A DNA stretch of 64,000 bases from Elmis aenea (Eukaryota; Arthropoda; Insecta; Coleoptera; Elmidae), in contig OX393577.1 in the NCBI GenBank assembly GCA_947652605.1, forward strand, positions 25,671,466-25,735,465, written 5' to 3'. The translations under genes were made by a program, and so were the position numbers. Below are positions 13,101 to 28,100 of this stretch, piece after piece; the first letter of the stretch is position 1; every line of letters starts with the position of its first letter. A model generated the notes under the pieces. It did no database searches, was not told the origin of the DNA, and saw only the letters and a program-made list of their open reading frames with translations.

Positions 13101-16100
13101 CTCGATAGCAGCGTCGCCAAGGATACAGCCAATCGCGAGACTCTCAGGGACTGTATCCTTGGCAACGCTGCTATCGAGAGTAGTTTACTCTCACGTGGAA
13201 AGGCACCATTTAAATACACTTTACAAATGTCAAACATATGTAAACAAACAAACGGGTTGCTATGGAAATAATTAAGTGGAAGCTTGCCTACGGAATGTTT
13301 TCGCTTTTTTTACCGCTAAAAACATCCCTATGGACGATTTGGCAAAATTGCCGCTTAAAATGAATGTTATTGGTCATAACATAGGTGTGTGACTATAATT
13401 TATATGAATGAGGGGAATGTAACTTTATTTGGATTGATTTTTATCGTTTGATTTGCTGAACCAACGATCATGTTCATAGCATACTTAAATAAACCATGAA
13501 ATTCCCAAATTAAGTATTACCTATTGATTGTATAAAAAAAAAACATGCATATTTCGTAGTTAAGTAATTTGGTAACGAATTTTGGTATGCGAATATTCTT
13601 AGCTACTTTTTTTAACAGTAGATGGTTGTATTTTCTGATTTGTTTTAATATCCAAAAGTATGTTAACCTTTCAACGTTTCAACTGTTAACTAGATTAATT
13701 TTTAAACCATACTAATTTACATTTTTTGCTTATAAGCTGTACTAGGGTGATGTAGCAAAAAATAATGGTAAATAAATGTCTTTGAAGAAACTTACAGTAG
13801 ATTATTCTAAGGCTTGTAGCATCACATAAACTTACTTTCGGTAAATATTATATTTTGGGCTTATTTACAGAACACGTAAACTTTGAACAAATAACAAACA
13901 ATTTTTATAGTCACTTAGTACCTAGTACCTAGTAGTTTTAGTGTAAAAAGAATACATTTATTTGTGTTTAAACAATGGAGATAATTATTTCCAATTTATT
14001 TTATTTGTTTGCTTATTTTTAGTCCTCTTTGTTTTATCTTACATAACTATTCATTTATTTCTCAATCACGCAGAGTAAGGACACTCACGCCTTCGTAGAA
14101 ATATCCAATATTTGCGCAAGTTGCTGTTCAATAAACCAAAACAGAATTATTTGAAACTTGCATTCAAAATATCTGAATGTGTATAATATACGTGTCTCAC
14201 AAAATATAACAAAATCAGAAAGGAAGAGCTCGGTGAAAGGTAGAGATGCTCTCTCAAATATTAAATAAAAAAGATATTCTTGTTGCTACGAGTGCCTGTT
14301 ACGTGATTAGTTTGTGTTTCACTTGTTAACTCGTGAAGTAAATTTAAATAGATATGCATACAACATATATTTTCTCTCGTTGATGACGGATTACGTATGT
14401 AGTTTACCTTCGTACCTGGCACGACAGATTTAGCAAATTATTAACTCCATTAAAATGAAAAAAATACGTGCTTTCTTATTCTGTTTAAGTGTTTTACTAC
14501 TTTGCGAACGTAATTTAAATTTATTGTCGTCACAAACACTGCGTCGTAGTGCATCTTGTTAGGTTATATGTAGCGAAATGCACTTCTTTTGTATTTATTG
14601 ATGATACAGCCAAGGTTGCTATAAACGTGTAGTTCAGTAATGAAGATGCAGGTGTATTTATAGTAAATCTTGGTTGCTAATTGTTTATTAACAAAGCCCA
14701 ATTGTAATGAAACTGCATTGTATTATTGTTATTTCGATTTTAGAGAGTTAACGTGAAGGTCAGTTATTTCATCAGTTATTGAAATTATTGTCGGTTTTAC
14801 AATTTATTTACAAAAAAAGCATTTCAAAGATCAGTAAATATAATATGTAAACGACCTCAATCACGACTTTTGCTCGTTAAGGTTATTTATTAGACCTTCT
14901 AATGCACTCAGAAATAGAACTGCGCGATTTTTATTTACATTTTTATACACAAACTTGGACTAGCGCGAAACGGTCACCTTCTAATGTCATTTCCGTTTTT
15001 TTTTTAAAAGATGGACTTTCCCATAACCGATGAATTATTGAAAACCGTATGAACGATGTATGCACACTTAGAGGAATTAGTACTTCACAAACATTTTTTG
15101 CAAATCTTTTGGAATAATTTTGACCAAAAATCTCTAAACACGTTTAGATAACTCAATGCACAATTGCACATATTTAATAATATTTATAGCACTTATAGGG
15201 CAAATGATATGAAACTTATAAATTAGACCTTTTACAAAAATTCCTGAATCAAATTTATGAATATATGGGTAAAATGTCCTTATTTAATTAAAATAGTTTA
15301 CATAGAAAAGTGTTATCCATGTATAATACGCAGGTAGAATTTTAGCCCTTAATTTAAAGAAAAAACTTCCCTGTTATACGTCGAGAAAGACTAGATGGTA
15401 ACATAATTTAAGTTTAAAAACAAAAAAAATACGCTGATAAATACGGTAATTATTTTTGAAAACTAATGGCTCAAATATAAAAGAAACTGGTTTCTATGGA
15501 ATCACGTTACAAGATAAAACTTTCTATGGAAGTTTTGATTAATTGCTACAAATTTTAAAGATGTACAGGGTAGCCTATTTTCGATGCCCATATAGGGTAT
15601 CTCAGTTATTATCAGAGATAGAAAAAAACTAAGTACATAGTCTCGATTTATTTTTTCCAAAGAAATTCATTGTCATAAACAGATTTTTGATATCTTTTTT
15701 AATTTTCGAAATATAGCCAAAAACCGATATTTGGCACTTTTCAAAGATGTTTAATATCTCGCTTAAACAAAAAGATAGAGAAAAACTTTAAAGACATCTT
15801 TGGCATGTTTTTTTTTGTATGTATATGTTGAGTAAAAATGTATACTTTATTAAAATAATTTCTTTAAAAAAATTATATACCTATACCTACTAGTTTCGCT
15901 ACTCTAGAGGCGATATCCTATGTTATTATTATAAATAAGAAATCTATCGATAGAGACGAATGTCTCGAAACTGGTATAAATAGTTTTCTAGAAGAAATGA
16001 ATTTAATAAATAAATTAGGTTACACATACAGCGTCATTCAAAAAGTCTGCAACAAATGGAAAAGTTTTTTATTAATGATTTCTCAGAAAATTTTATTCCT

Positions 16101-19100
16101 GATAAAAGTTGGCTCGTGGTCTAAAACTAATTTTAAGATAAAAAAAATTCAATAAATTTTATAGAACACTAGATTTTAGCGATTTTTGAAATACACTCCA
16201 TTTTTTGCAGACTTTGAATGACGCTGTTTATTTTTAACTAAACTTTTTTTGCCCAAATAATCTAAAGATTAATGATTAAATTTTATTTATAAAATAAAAA
16301 ATTATGGAAAAGAAAAACATGTTATTATTATAACATATTTTTAAAAATTTATTCTTAACATGAAAACGTTTTCGAAGGCTACAAACCACCTCGGTCTTCA
16401 AATAACGCCGTTTAAAACTTTTCTTTAATTTAAGTTTTAACTGTTTTAAAGTTTCAAATGTATGAAAGCAGTGTTCATGTGCAGTAGGTAGGTACTACCT
16501 ACATTAGTTAGTGTGACTTATTTCTAACAACCTTCAATAAAACAAAATATGCATAAATTTACAACTGGCATTATAATACATTTAAAACACATTACTTTTA
16601 TGTATCTTTAAGCAAGTTTAAAACTGATAAAACGAGAAGTTTAAAATGTACGATTTTTGTATCAGTTTTTTTTTGTGAAATCGTAAGTAGACGCTTTCGG
16701 TTTATCTGCCATTTGTTTAGCGATGCCGTAAAAACACTATATTCAAAACCAAAATATTCCGAAAAGGTTTAAATAATGCAAATAAATTCAAAAATAAAAT
16801 ATTTAACTACACAAAAAACTAGTCCAACGTAAGAAATGGCCTATTTCTATCCAAGTCAACTACTAGCGAACCGAGTAAAATTCCATTTTAAAAAACACGA
16901 AGCAAAAAATAATATCTAATTGATTAAACAGTTCCCGTTAAATATAAATGTCAATTATAAACATAATTAACGTGTTTTTATATAACCAAACTTGTACAGT
17001 CCAATAGCAACTAAAACTGAATAATTTATGTGGTTTGATTTAAAATCCCCGTTTTACTAATAATATTTTTTCACAAAAACAGCTTTAACCATAGATATAA
17101 ATAAATAAAAAATAATATTGTGGTTTTGTATGACGTCATAACCACAATCCTAGATGTAAATGATTTCCTGAAATTAATTTTATAGACACAAATGACTAAA
17201 TTCAAGCAAACTATAGTTATTTAGTAATTTTGTCTTTAGAAAAAATTAAAAAGTCACAATATTAAATAAAATGCAAATGCAAGTCAAATTGAATGCAAAA
17301 AGAAAGGTATTTTTAAACAACCTTTTACATTTAAAATGATCACGCACTATCAGTTTTGGTAAAATACCAACTTAATCATGGAGACTTTAACGGTAGATGT
17401 CGTCACGAACCTACTTCTTATTTTATAGAAGTATTTATTTATTCACAAATAAATTACGAAAACTTTTTTGTGGAAGTTAAAAATAATTTTCATTGAGTAA
17501 TTATGATTCGGTTTTGAGTATTTACTTTGTTAATTGATATTGATATGAAAATACATTACGCTGGACTAATGATTAATTAAAGTCAATAGGTATAAATTTT
17601 TAAATACATCAATTTACAAAACGGGATATATTTTATGAAAGTCATTTATAATTTTGTTTTATTACCACGAAGCCCAGATTACTTATAGGTATTACTTTCG
17701 AAAAATACACTTTTGGTTCCTTATTACCATAGTATCTCTTAATAATCTCTTTAATTGACAGCTTACATACATCAGCCACTTAGTACAAAATAAACCATAA
17801 TTTAATTTTTTACTTAATGAAACAGAAATCAGTTACTTGTTGTTTTAACAGAAATCGATTTTGTGTTCTTAAATAAAATTAAAATATATTTATAAATAAA
17901 AATACCTAAATAATAAAAATACCTAAAATAATTACTTGGTAATTTCTTAATGCGTTTTATGTTTAATTTCATTAAATATATTGTCGTCAACCATGTTTAT
18001 GCATAAAGTGAACACTTTCGTGATTAAGTAGATAGAAAATTAACTTAAAACCCTTGTAAATTTAACTTCAGCATGTATTGTTATGCTATTACTAATGTTT
18101 ACAAACAAAATGGTTTGTTGAAGCTATGATCTCCAAGAATTTTAATGGTAGCATAAAAAGCAGGAATGGAATGTTATAATAAAATGTATTATTTGCGTAG
18201 ATATGTGTTTATACATTGTACTAGTTTAATTATTTAAAAAAAAACACAAATAATCAACAATTGAAAGACGATATATAAGAAATGCATGCTGAATGATATT
18301 TCAGCAGACTAAAGTAAAGATCGCCACTTGTTTCACTGATTTAAGTAATTAAATAAATCACTTGTAAAAAAAATTAAAATTTATATATAATTATAATTAG
18401 ATATAAATAAATGGTTTAGAATAAATTGTGCAAACATTTAAAAAATAATCCTGATTTACATAATGTGTGCTAAAAACAAAGCGTGAAATTGTTCTATGCA
18501 CTTTTACATATTTGTATTAAATACTTTAATTGCATTATCAGTACAAAATTTAAAATTTATAGAGTACATATTTGCAAAAAACTAAAAAGTGGCAAGGCAA
18601 AAGTTATTGAAATTTAACAACACATGAATAGGTACATACAGGGATGCGCAAAAGTATGGAAACAAACAAATATCTAGAACACTATTAAAAATATTTCAAT
18701 GAAATTTGGTATTTGACCGTTATCGTATATTCCGGATTCGATAAAAATATTGAGGTTGTGATACGACTTCCGGTTCAACCGGAAACGGACTCAAACTTTG
18801 AAATTTTAAATAGAACACCCTGTATATTTTTATATTTTTGGATTCCTCTTTAAATTTACTTCAAAAAATGTTTGAGGTTGTATGGGGCTTAAGTCGACCG
18901 TTTTCGTTAAAATCACATTTTTATGAAAATTTTGAGCTATACAGCATTGTTAAAAATTTTTAACATTTAAGAACTTTGAAATTGCAAGTAATTTTTTTTG
19001 TAAAGTTTATGTTGACAATAAGCTTACTAACACTTTGCACAACGTACATTTAAAAAATATTATACAGGGCGTTTTTTACGCTTGTTTAAACTTGTACAAC

Positions 19101-22100
19101 TTTAAACATCGATAACTCATTTTTCTTAAATACAACACCCTGTATATTTTTACACATTCTTATAGGAAATTTAATTCTCCTTCGAAAACATAAAGGCTGT
19201 TTTTCACCTAAAATTGATATTTTCCGAGATATCGCGATTTTATTGTTAATTATTAGGGCAACGTAATATTTTCAAGTAGGCTATGAAGGAAGACAGTGTT
19301 AATTTAGACAATTGAAAGAAAAAAAAAAGAAGAAACTTATAAATTTATCTTTTCCGAACAAATTTTTGACATTTTTGTTGACGAATTTAACTCCATTAGC
19401 TTTCTTTTTTTGGGGACATTTAAAATCTAATGTTTATGCACACCCACTTGGTGATTTAGGCGAACTGAGAAACCGAATAACAAAACAACTTGGAAGAATC
19501 TCGACAGATGTGGTTTTAAACATTCTTACGGAATTTCGGCATAGGTGCCTACTGCCTACTGCCAAGAAGTAAATGGTCATTTCGAGCATCGTATCCATTA
19601 AATTTTTGTATTCCCTATTTTGTTAATTTTTATAAATTCGCAAGATTTTCTGTTCTGCCTCCTCTTGCCCAAGAAGACCGAGAAGAAACCTTGAGCGCTT
19701 CGTATCACACGACTTGGCAAAAATTAATCGGTCCTTATCAGGGCCAAAATATTGTTCATACAATTGAGTTTGATCGTTTACAAAGTCATAATAAAACCAA
19801 TAGATAAAGTATTAGATACGCGAAAAAAAAACGCTGATTAAAAAAAATAATAACTAACCTGCCTTATGTTTAAATTTAAAAAAAGGTTAGGGTTGGGTCG
19901 GTTAAACCAAAAGTCGTATTGCAAACACGCAAAAAATAGTTTATAGGATTTAGTATTTGTCATCACACTGGTCCAACAGAAAAATGCATAAATAATTTAA
20001 AAAAATCTTAATTCAAAAGTAATAATGGTAAAATTCGTTAACAAAAATGTCAAAAATTTGTACGAAAAAGATAAATTTATAACTTTCTTGTTTTTTTTTC
20101 TTTCAATTGTTTAAATTAACACTGTCTTTCTTCATAGCCTACTTGAAAATATTACGTTGCCCTAATAATTAACAATAAAATCGCGATATCTCGGAAAATA
20201 TCAATTTTAGGTGAAAAACAGCCTTTATGTTTTCGAAAGATAAATCAATTTTCTATAAGAATGTATAAAAATATACAGGGTGTTGTATTTAAGAAAAATG
20301 AGTTATCGATGTTTAAAGTTGTACAAGTTTGAACAACCGTAAAAAACGCCCTGTATAATATTTTTTAAATATACGTTGTGCAAAGTGTTAGTAAGCTTAT
20401 TGTCAACATAAACTTTACAATAAAAATTACTTGCAATTTCAAAGTTCTTAAATGTTGAAAATTTTTAACAATGCTGTATAGCTCAAAATTTTCATAAAAA
20501 TGTGATTTTAACGAAAACGGTCGACTTAAGCCCCATACAACCTCAAACATTTTTTGAAGTAAATTTAAAGAGGAATCCAAAAATATAAAAATATACAGGG
20601 TGTTTCATTTAAAATTTCAAAGTTTGAGACCGTTTCCGGTTGAACCGGAAGTCGTATCACAACCTTAATATTTTTATCGAATCCGGAATATACGATAACG
20701 GTCAAATACCAAATTTCATTGAAATATTTTTAATAGTGTTCTAGATATTTGTTTGTTTCCATACTTTTGCGCATCCCTGTATAGTTCGGTGTAGCTCGAC
20801 AAAGCTTTAAATTTAAAATAGTTTTAGTCGTTGTATAACCACTATAATATTTCCATTCAAAATTACAACAAAACGTCGAGTTTAAAGTTTTATATTATTA
20901 ATTTCTTTTTCATTACCTTTTAAATGCATTACTATTAACACCATTTACAAATGGAGAAACTAAAATTGAACCAAATAATTGAAGTAATAGATATATTATA
21001 GAGTAATTGGTATCCATTATTGATTTCTTTTTAATTAAAAGCTGGGTATCGATATATTTTAATTTGTAAATATTTCTGCATTGTTGATTACCTGTACCTG
21101 TAGTAAAAAGTTCCACTTATATTTCTTACGTACCTATAAGCAATTTTTGTTGTTACTTACTGATTTTATCAGTAATGCGAGCAACTATAACTGACTTTTT
21201 CGTTTGTAATAAAAGGTAATTAAAATCATAGTCGATAAAAAGGTATAAAAGTACCCAGTATTATTCTAACCCAAAAACTTCTACTAACCGTAATGTTACA
21301 TTGAAAAATTGACTCCAAAGGCGCCAAGTAGTTCAAATTAATTAGTATTTAAATCGAGAATTGACACTTTCGAAACGTTTTGAAGTGTAACAATTAAACA
21401 CGACGTCATTATTCTCCAGTGAAATTGTTGGCATTAATTTCTTTTGTCAATAATAATAGAAAGTTTCACTTGAATGATAACTACATACGGTTACGTTTGT
21501 GCTATAATTTAATATTGAACGTGAATTTCATTTTATATTTTAAATTTTATGAAACAGTTAATGATAAGACGTTGTAAGGGTGCTGAAAACTATATTTATA
21601 TAAGTAATTGTAACAAATTAGTTGATACCATATTAAAACAACAAAAGTGTTTAAAATTACTTCTTTATACATTTGATTATTTCCGTCTACTTTAACTAAA
21701 ATGTTTTTGACGCTAAAAACGGAAATTTATATATTTTACTTTAACAAATTGCTCCAATTATAATCTATAAAATTAAATGAGTTTCACTGTAACATATTAT
21801 ATTTTGTTAGACCACAAAAATATAAAATAACTCAAACGCAACATTTAAGTTAAATGCCAATTGGATGCAAACGTTTAGTTTTTTATTATTGATTTATTTG
21901 AATGCATCTTTAATAGAAGAAAGTATAACACGCGATTTATTATCAATTAATTATTAAAACAATCTGCATATTTCATAGAATGGAAAAGTTTCTATAATAC
22001 GATTTAATAAAACGGTGAAAGTTCATGGGAATTATGTATTGTGTTCACGTGAAATATTGGTTGGAACGAATTCTTTGTGGTCGAACATTTTTAAAACATT

Positions 22101-25100
22101 ACTCACAACTTGAAAAATCGAGGGAGCTACTTAGTTGCACTAGAAAGTTAAAATAAATTGCCTTTAGAAGATTGTGGTATCACGCTAACCCTTGAGTAAG
22201 ATTTTAAAAATCGTTTTAAAATGTGTTACGAGGGCCAGTCAATTATAAACCGGACTTTTTTCCATACTCTGTATTAAATTAAAAATTTTCAAATATACGC
22301 ACAACTCATTTTTCTACATAGTTTCCGTTGACATTTACACACTTTTGCCAACGGATTGGCAGTTTTTGTATTCCTTTATTGTAAAAAGAAGTGGTACGTG
22401 TGCGAAGCCAATTACACATAAATTGCTTCACCTCTTCATTATTTTGGAATTGTTGTCCTCCTAACGCCTCCTTGAGTGGTCCGAATAAATGGTAATCACA
22501 CGGTGATAAGTCAGGGCTATAAGGGGCATTTTCAATGGTAGTCCAATGCATTTTTGTTAATTTATCTTTGGTTAAGGCGGCAGTATGCGGTCTAGCGTTG
22601 TCGTGCAAGAGCAACACGCTGCGAATGGGAACGCCACGTCTTTTGGACCTATAGGATGTCTTGACTTTGTCCAATAGTTCGCTTAGTCCAATGCTTTTAC
22701 AAATGTCATCCACTGTTAACCGCCGGTTCCCTTCAATAAGCTCTCGAACTGCTTGAATGTTGCTTGAGATTATTCTGGTCTAGGGGCGACGCGGATGGGG
22801 CAAGTTTTGCACTTCACCACGGCCACCAGCGAACGATTTATGCCGTGCAAACACTTGTGTCCTAGATAAGGTTTCATTGCCAAACTGTTTACGTAATTTT
22901 ATCAAAATATCGATGGGTTTCACTTTTTCATTCGCCAAAAACTTATAACTTAATAACAATGCGTTGTGCAACGGCATTGGGCACTACTTGCTCACTCGTA
23001 GTGCTAGCTCAAAAACAAACAAATGTGAGGTTATGTTTTCGACTAGAATGAGTCACGACACCCCTATTAACAGTCCCATTGGGTATCAGGTGCGAACGAT
23101 CGCTCGTTCAGTGGCATGGAAAAAAGTCCGGTTTATATTTGACTGACCCTCGTACAAAAGAAACTTTACTAATTGGTAATATACTGGACAGTTCATGAAA
23201 AAAAACTTTTCTTTTAGTGTTTGTTGATAGATTTATTTAGTAATGTTGAGACTAGTGGCAAGGCGAGTGAAGTTCTTGTGTCAAATACGTTTAACTTGTT
23301 CTTATGTACTTATATTTTGTTTATGCAAATACAACAATGCAACTATACAGGGAGACATGAGCGCAAAATTTTATTCTTGCATGGAGTACCAACATATCTA
23401 TAGCTTAGATTCTTTTGCTGGCAAAAACAGTAAGTTGCTGCGTATGAAGTCGAAATTTCAATTTTTAAAAAGAAAACGTTTTTACTGTATGATCCGCACT
23501 AAAACGATTATTTTAAGCATTTAAAATGTTCCTAATGGCTTTTTTTTTACTAAACTTAAATGCAAAATTAGTAGTAATCTGTTTTAATGGATACACAAAT
23601 ACTACTGACTTATATAGCCACATTTTTCAAGGAACAGCTTCAGCAGGTGTAGAACAGGAGCTAAAGAGCATTGTACCCGGTTGGCAGTCTGTATAATCAG
23701 CGCTTATATTTTGTTTCTTAAAAGCTTTTAAAGTATAATTAAAAAATATTCTATGATCTTTTATCTTGAATAAATACCACATATTTAAAAACATACGCTC
23801 ATTTCTGAGAAGATCGGCATAAAGTTTGTGGATTTTGTATTGTTTGCAAAAATAAATAAATAACGGAAATGTTTTGTTTTATGTATAAGACAACGAACAA
23901 ATAATTAAAAAAAAAAATGGCGGAGAGAAAGCAAGAGTGTCGTTATTTAATCATAGCATGTTTGTTACATAAATCAGGGGTTGGCTTTTCTACAAATAGA
24001 AATCATATGAAATGAAAAGTTAAGAGCACCTTTACTAGAATAAAATCAGTTCTCTCTCAGTAAATCGGCATTATTAAAAACTTTTAAACCCGCCCTGATG
24101 TATTCCTACGCGTATGATTAAGATTAAGTGTGTCATGTCATATACACTTCAACTTCTAGCGAGAGAGGTTAGACGCCAAGTAGCTCCCCATATTTCTTTA
24201 TTAATATAACACAAAATATGTTAAACCATGATGGCTAAGTTTTTAAAAAGTTGTAGATTTTACAATTAAACTTTTATTAGCTAAGACATTTTATTTGGTA
24301 ATAATGGGATATATACAGGGTGTTTAACTTTTCCATGGGAAACTATTGCTATCTCCGTAAATAATGAAAATACAAGGTTGGTTAAATGGGACAAAAGTTA
24401 ACTATTTAGGGGTGTATTTTAAACCAGATTTTGTTTTGTTTAAAAATTCCATGACTTGCGTGATATAGCAAAAAAAAAACGAAATCCATTAAATTTTTAA
24501 ACTTAAATATCTTGGCTATTGTTGCGAATACAAAAAAACGTAAAAAAAAAAATGTTTTGTAAATTTTGTTTTCTATAAGATGGCTATAGTCAGATTTTTA
24601 AAAATAAATTACCGTGCGAGATATTTGACAAAACGACTTTTTTTTAAGGGCAATCGTAGTAGGTGATGGCATATTTTTTATCTTAAGATTTTGCATCTTT
24701 TTTAGATTATTTCGCTTATTTTTGAAAATAGACAAACAAAATATTATATCATTGTAAAAAGAAAAAAATAATATTTAAATCTAAGTCATCACCTACTACG
24801 ATTGCCATTAAACAAAAAGTTGTTTTGTCAAATATCTCGCACGGTAATTTATAAAAAAATATATAACTATCGCCATCTTATAGAAAACAAAATTTACAAA
24901 ACATTTTTCCTTTGACGTTTTTGTGTATTTGCAACAATAGCCGAGATATATAAGTTTAAAAATTTTGATCTATTTCGGTTTTTTCGTTATATCACGCAAG
25001 CCATGGAAGTTTTAAACAAAACAAGATCTGATTTAAAATACACCCGTAAATAGCTAACTTTTGTCCCATTTAACCAACCTTGTATTTTCATTATTTACGG

Positions 25101-28100
25101 AGATAGCAATAGTGTCCCATGGAAAAGTGAAACACCCTGTATAAATAAAATAAAACCTGTTATTGTAAAAATATACCAATATAAGCAAAAAATAAACAAA
25201 CTATCCTATGCAGGTGCGCTCACAAATTTGGTGTTCATACAACATACTTTGTGTTAATTTATGTTTTTTAAAATTTATTTTGAGGTTTCCTTGTAAGTAC
25301 CGAAAAAAATCGCCTATAAACAGTAAAATGTGAGTAATTAATTTTTTTAATTTTAAGGCAATTTGTATAATTAATAAGCAATTATAATTTACTTTAAATA
25401 AAACATTTATGTACCAATAGCTTAAAACTTATTTAATCTGTAGTAATTTTGCAGTAGGCGTTTGTTGAATAAGTGATGATACGCATTAATAAAAACCTGT
25501 GGTGTAAATTAGAAGTAACCTTCAAAAAAATACAAGAATAGATGTACCTAATGCTATACAATTAATTTAATTGTTTGTGTAAATTATACATTATATAATT
25601 ATAATTACCATATTTTAAACATAAGTATATGTAACATTATAATGATAAACTGAACCCATCCAATATTATAATTTTTCTGCATAAATAATTGTACCCGATT
25701 TAAAATCGAAATGTAGATTGTATTAAATAATTTTAAAACTTTGTTGCCATTCAACTATCATATGCATATATTATCTTGTCGTAAAAGTTTTTGTGTTGTA
25801 TCAATTAAAAAAACGCAAATTTTATGAATGTATGTGTTAATTAGTTATCGTACTTCCTATCACATTAGAAAATAAATTATACGCGCGATCCATTGCACAT
25901 TTAATTTTGGCTAAGTACAGTGTATTTAAATTAAATTTTTTAGTTAGCATATTGCTTCATGTTAAAAAAATTTGTTATTGTACGAAGTAGGTATAGTAAT
26001 ACGTCAGGATTGCGCTTAAGATAACCACTTAACAAAAAAATGTAGACATTGGGTATTATAAAACACCGTTTGGTGTAATTACATAGACTTTTCACGTTAC
26101 CCCATATGCAACAAATACAGAATCAAAACTATTATGTATGTATATATCAAGGGGCATTTTAAAATTTTGAAAATATCCGCAAAATAAATCTTAAAAAAAT
26201 TGTATTAAAAGAAGGCGAACGATTAGAAATTGGCACGTTCTAGATCACGGTGTAATTAACTTTTTTTACCATTGAGATTGACTAGGAATACATTCACAAC
26301 AATAATTTAGCTTCTTTCAAGTATATTTACCTGTTCGCAAAAACAAGGCATTTGAAATCTGACTCTAAATTAGCAGACAGTCATATACGTTGTTTTTATA
26401 TAATCGATTTCTAGAGAGGAACCGCTTATGACGTCACGATTTTAAAGAAACCATCTTGTTCTTTATAAAAACCTGGGAAGTTTCCATTCTTATTTGCTTT
26501 TTTTGATCAATATTATGCACATCAGTATCGTTAGCCGCTATCCTTGAATATATACCTACACAATTAATGAAAACTAGTTTTAGTAGTAGGTTATAATAGT
26601 AAGATAACTGAAGAAAGTGATTAAATGATACTTTTTAAATTATTTTGTAGATAATGTACTGTGGTATATGGATTAAGGTTCTGTCTGGTGTATGTAAAGA
26701 GAGCTACAGTGCTAAAAATAACTTTAAAAGAGGCAATAATTTATAAATGTAGTGATAATTCCGGATTCAAAATTCTAATCACTTGTGTGTTACTACTTCC
26801 GATGTTACCGTAAAAGTTAAATTGGTGTAATTTTTTTTTTTGCGACTATTAAGAAAGTTGTTTGCAAAATAAGTTGTTAATCTTGTTTTATTTATGTGAT
26901 TATTTTGGTGTGGTTTAGAATATAGTACCAGGCAGCATGTGGCAGAATAAATACGTGGGTACCGGAAGGATAGGTAGAAAGATTTATAAATAAATACCAA
27001 TAATTTATCGTTAATTAAAATTGGTGAACTGCTTTTTAAAAATATATTTTACCTCTACGTAAAATTCTGTTGATTATTATTAACTGTTGTCAGGTTGTGC
27101 TTAATCCAGTTAAGCTAACACAGAATAGCTTTTAAGTAAGAATAAAATAAGAATTTAGCGACCGTTAGCTGCATGTAATGCTCCTATACATAACATTTTT
27201 AGAATTAGACATGAAAGTTCAGGTGTTGGATGTCTTTGAATCAACACTGTGTCAAACTGCTTAGCTAAGGTTTCTCATATATCTTTCATCCTTGAACTAC
27301 TTTTACTATAATTTTATAACGAACAGGTTAATTACTTTACTTCTAGAACATATACAGGATGGTAAACTTTTTAATGCTTACCATTGTTATCTTGGAAACG
27401 GTGAGAGATGCGAGATCAGTTAAATTAGAGAAAAGTTGCATATTTTTATGGTGATTGAGAATTTGAAAACAAATTTATGATATTTTGATTCTGTCCAGAT
27501 TTATAACAAAAACACTGAAAATGTGATTTTAGAAAAAAATTATTATCGTTCTCCCATTGACGCTTTTTATGTACATGTTTTTGAAGATTCTGGGTTGAAT
27601 GACGTAGACAGAAATTTTCTAGGCCTTCTAGATTTCAAGCTGCGATAGTCAACTTTTTTATTTTTAATGGCCGCCATATTCGATTTTAACACCATTAAGT
27701 CTGTTTTATACTACACTATTTTTTCGTTTAAGAAAATCGTATACGATTTTCTAGTACGGTGTCAATCACAAATTAAAAATCTTGAACGAAAAATTCGTAC
27801 GAAATTACTACATGACCTAAGTGCGTTCAATTTTAGCATGCGCGCATGCGTATTCTACTGTTACTGTATCTGACCGCATGTCATTTGTGGGTTAGGTTAA
27901 CTGAAACAATCAAACGATGTTAAATACTACTTATTACCGTTAATCCCTCATAATTTATTTTGTAGGAATAAATATGTAGAATGGAACAAGCGTTAAATAT
28001 ACGTTAAATTTGAAAATGATTCGCTTTCTGTTGTGATCAAATTGAACATTTGACATGGTTACTCAAAGTGCCAACAAAATATGACAACAATTACTAATAA

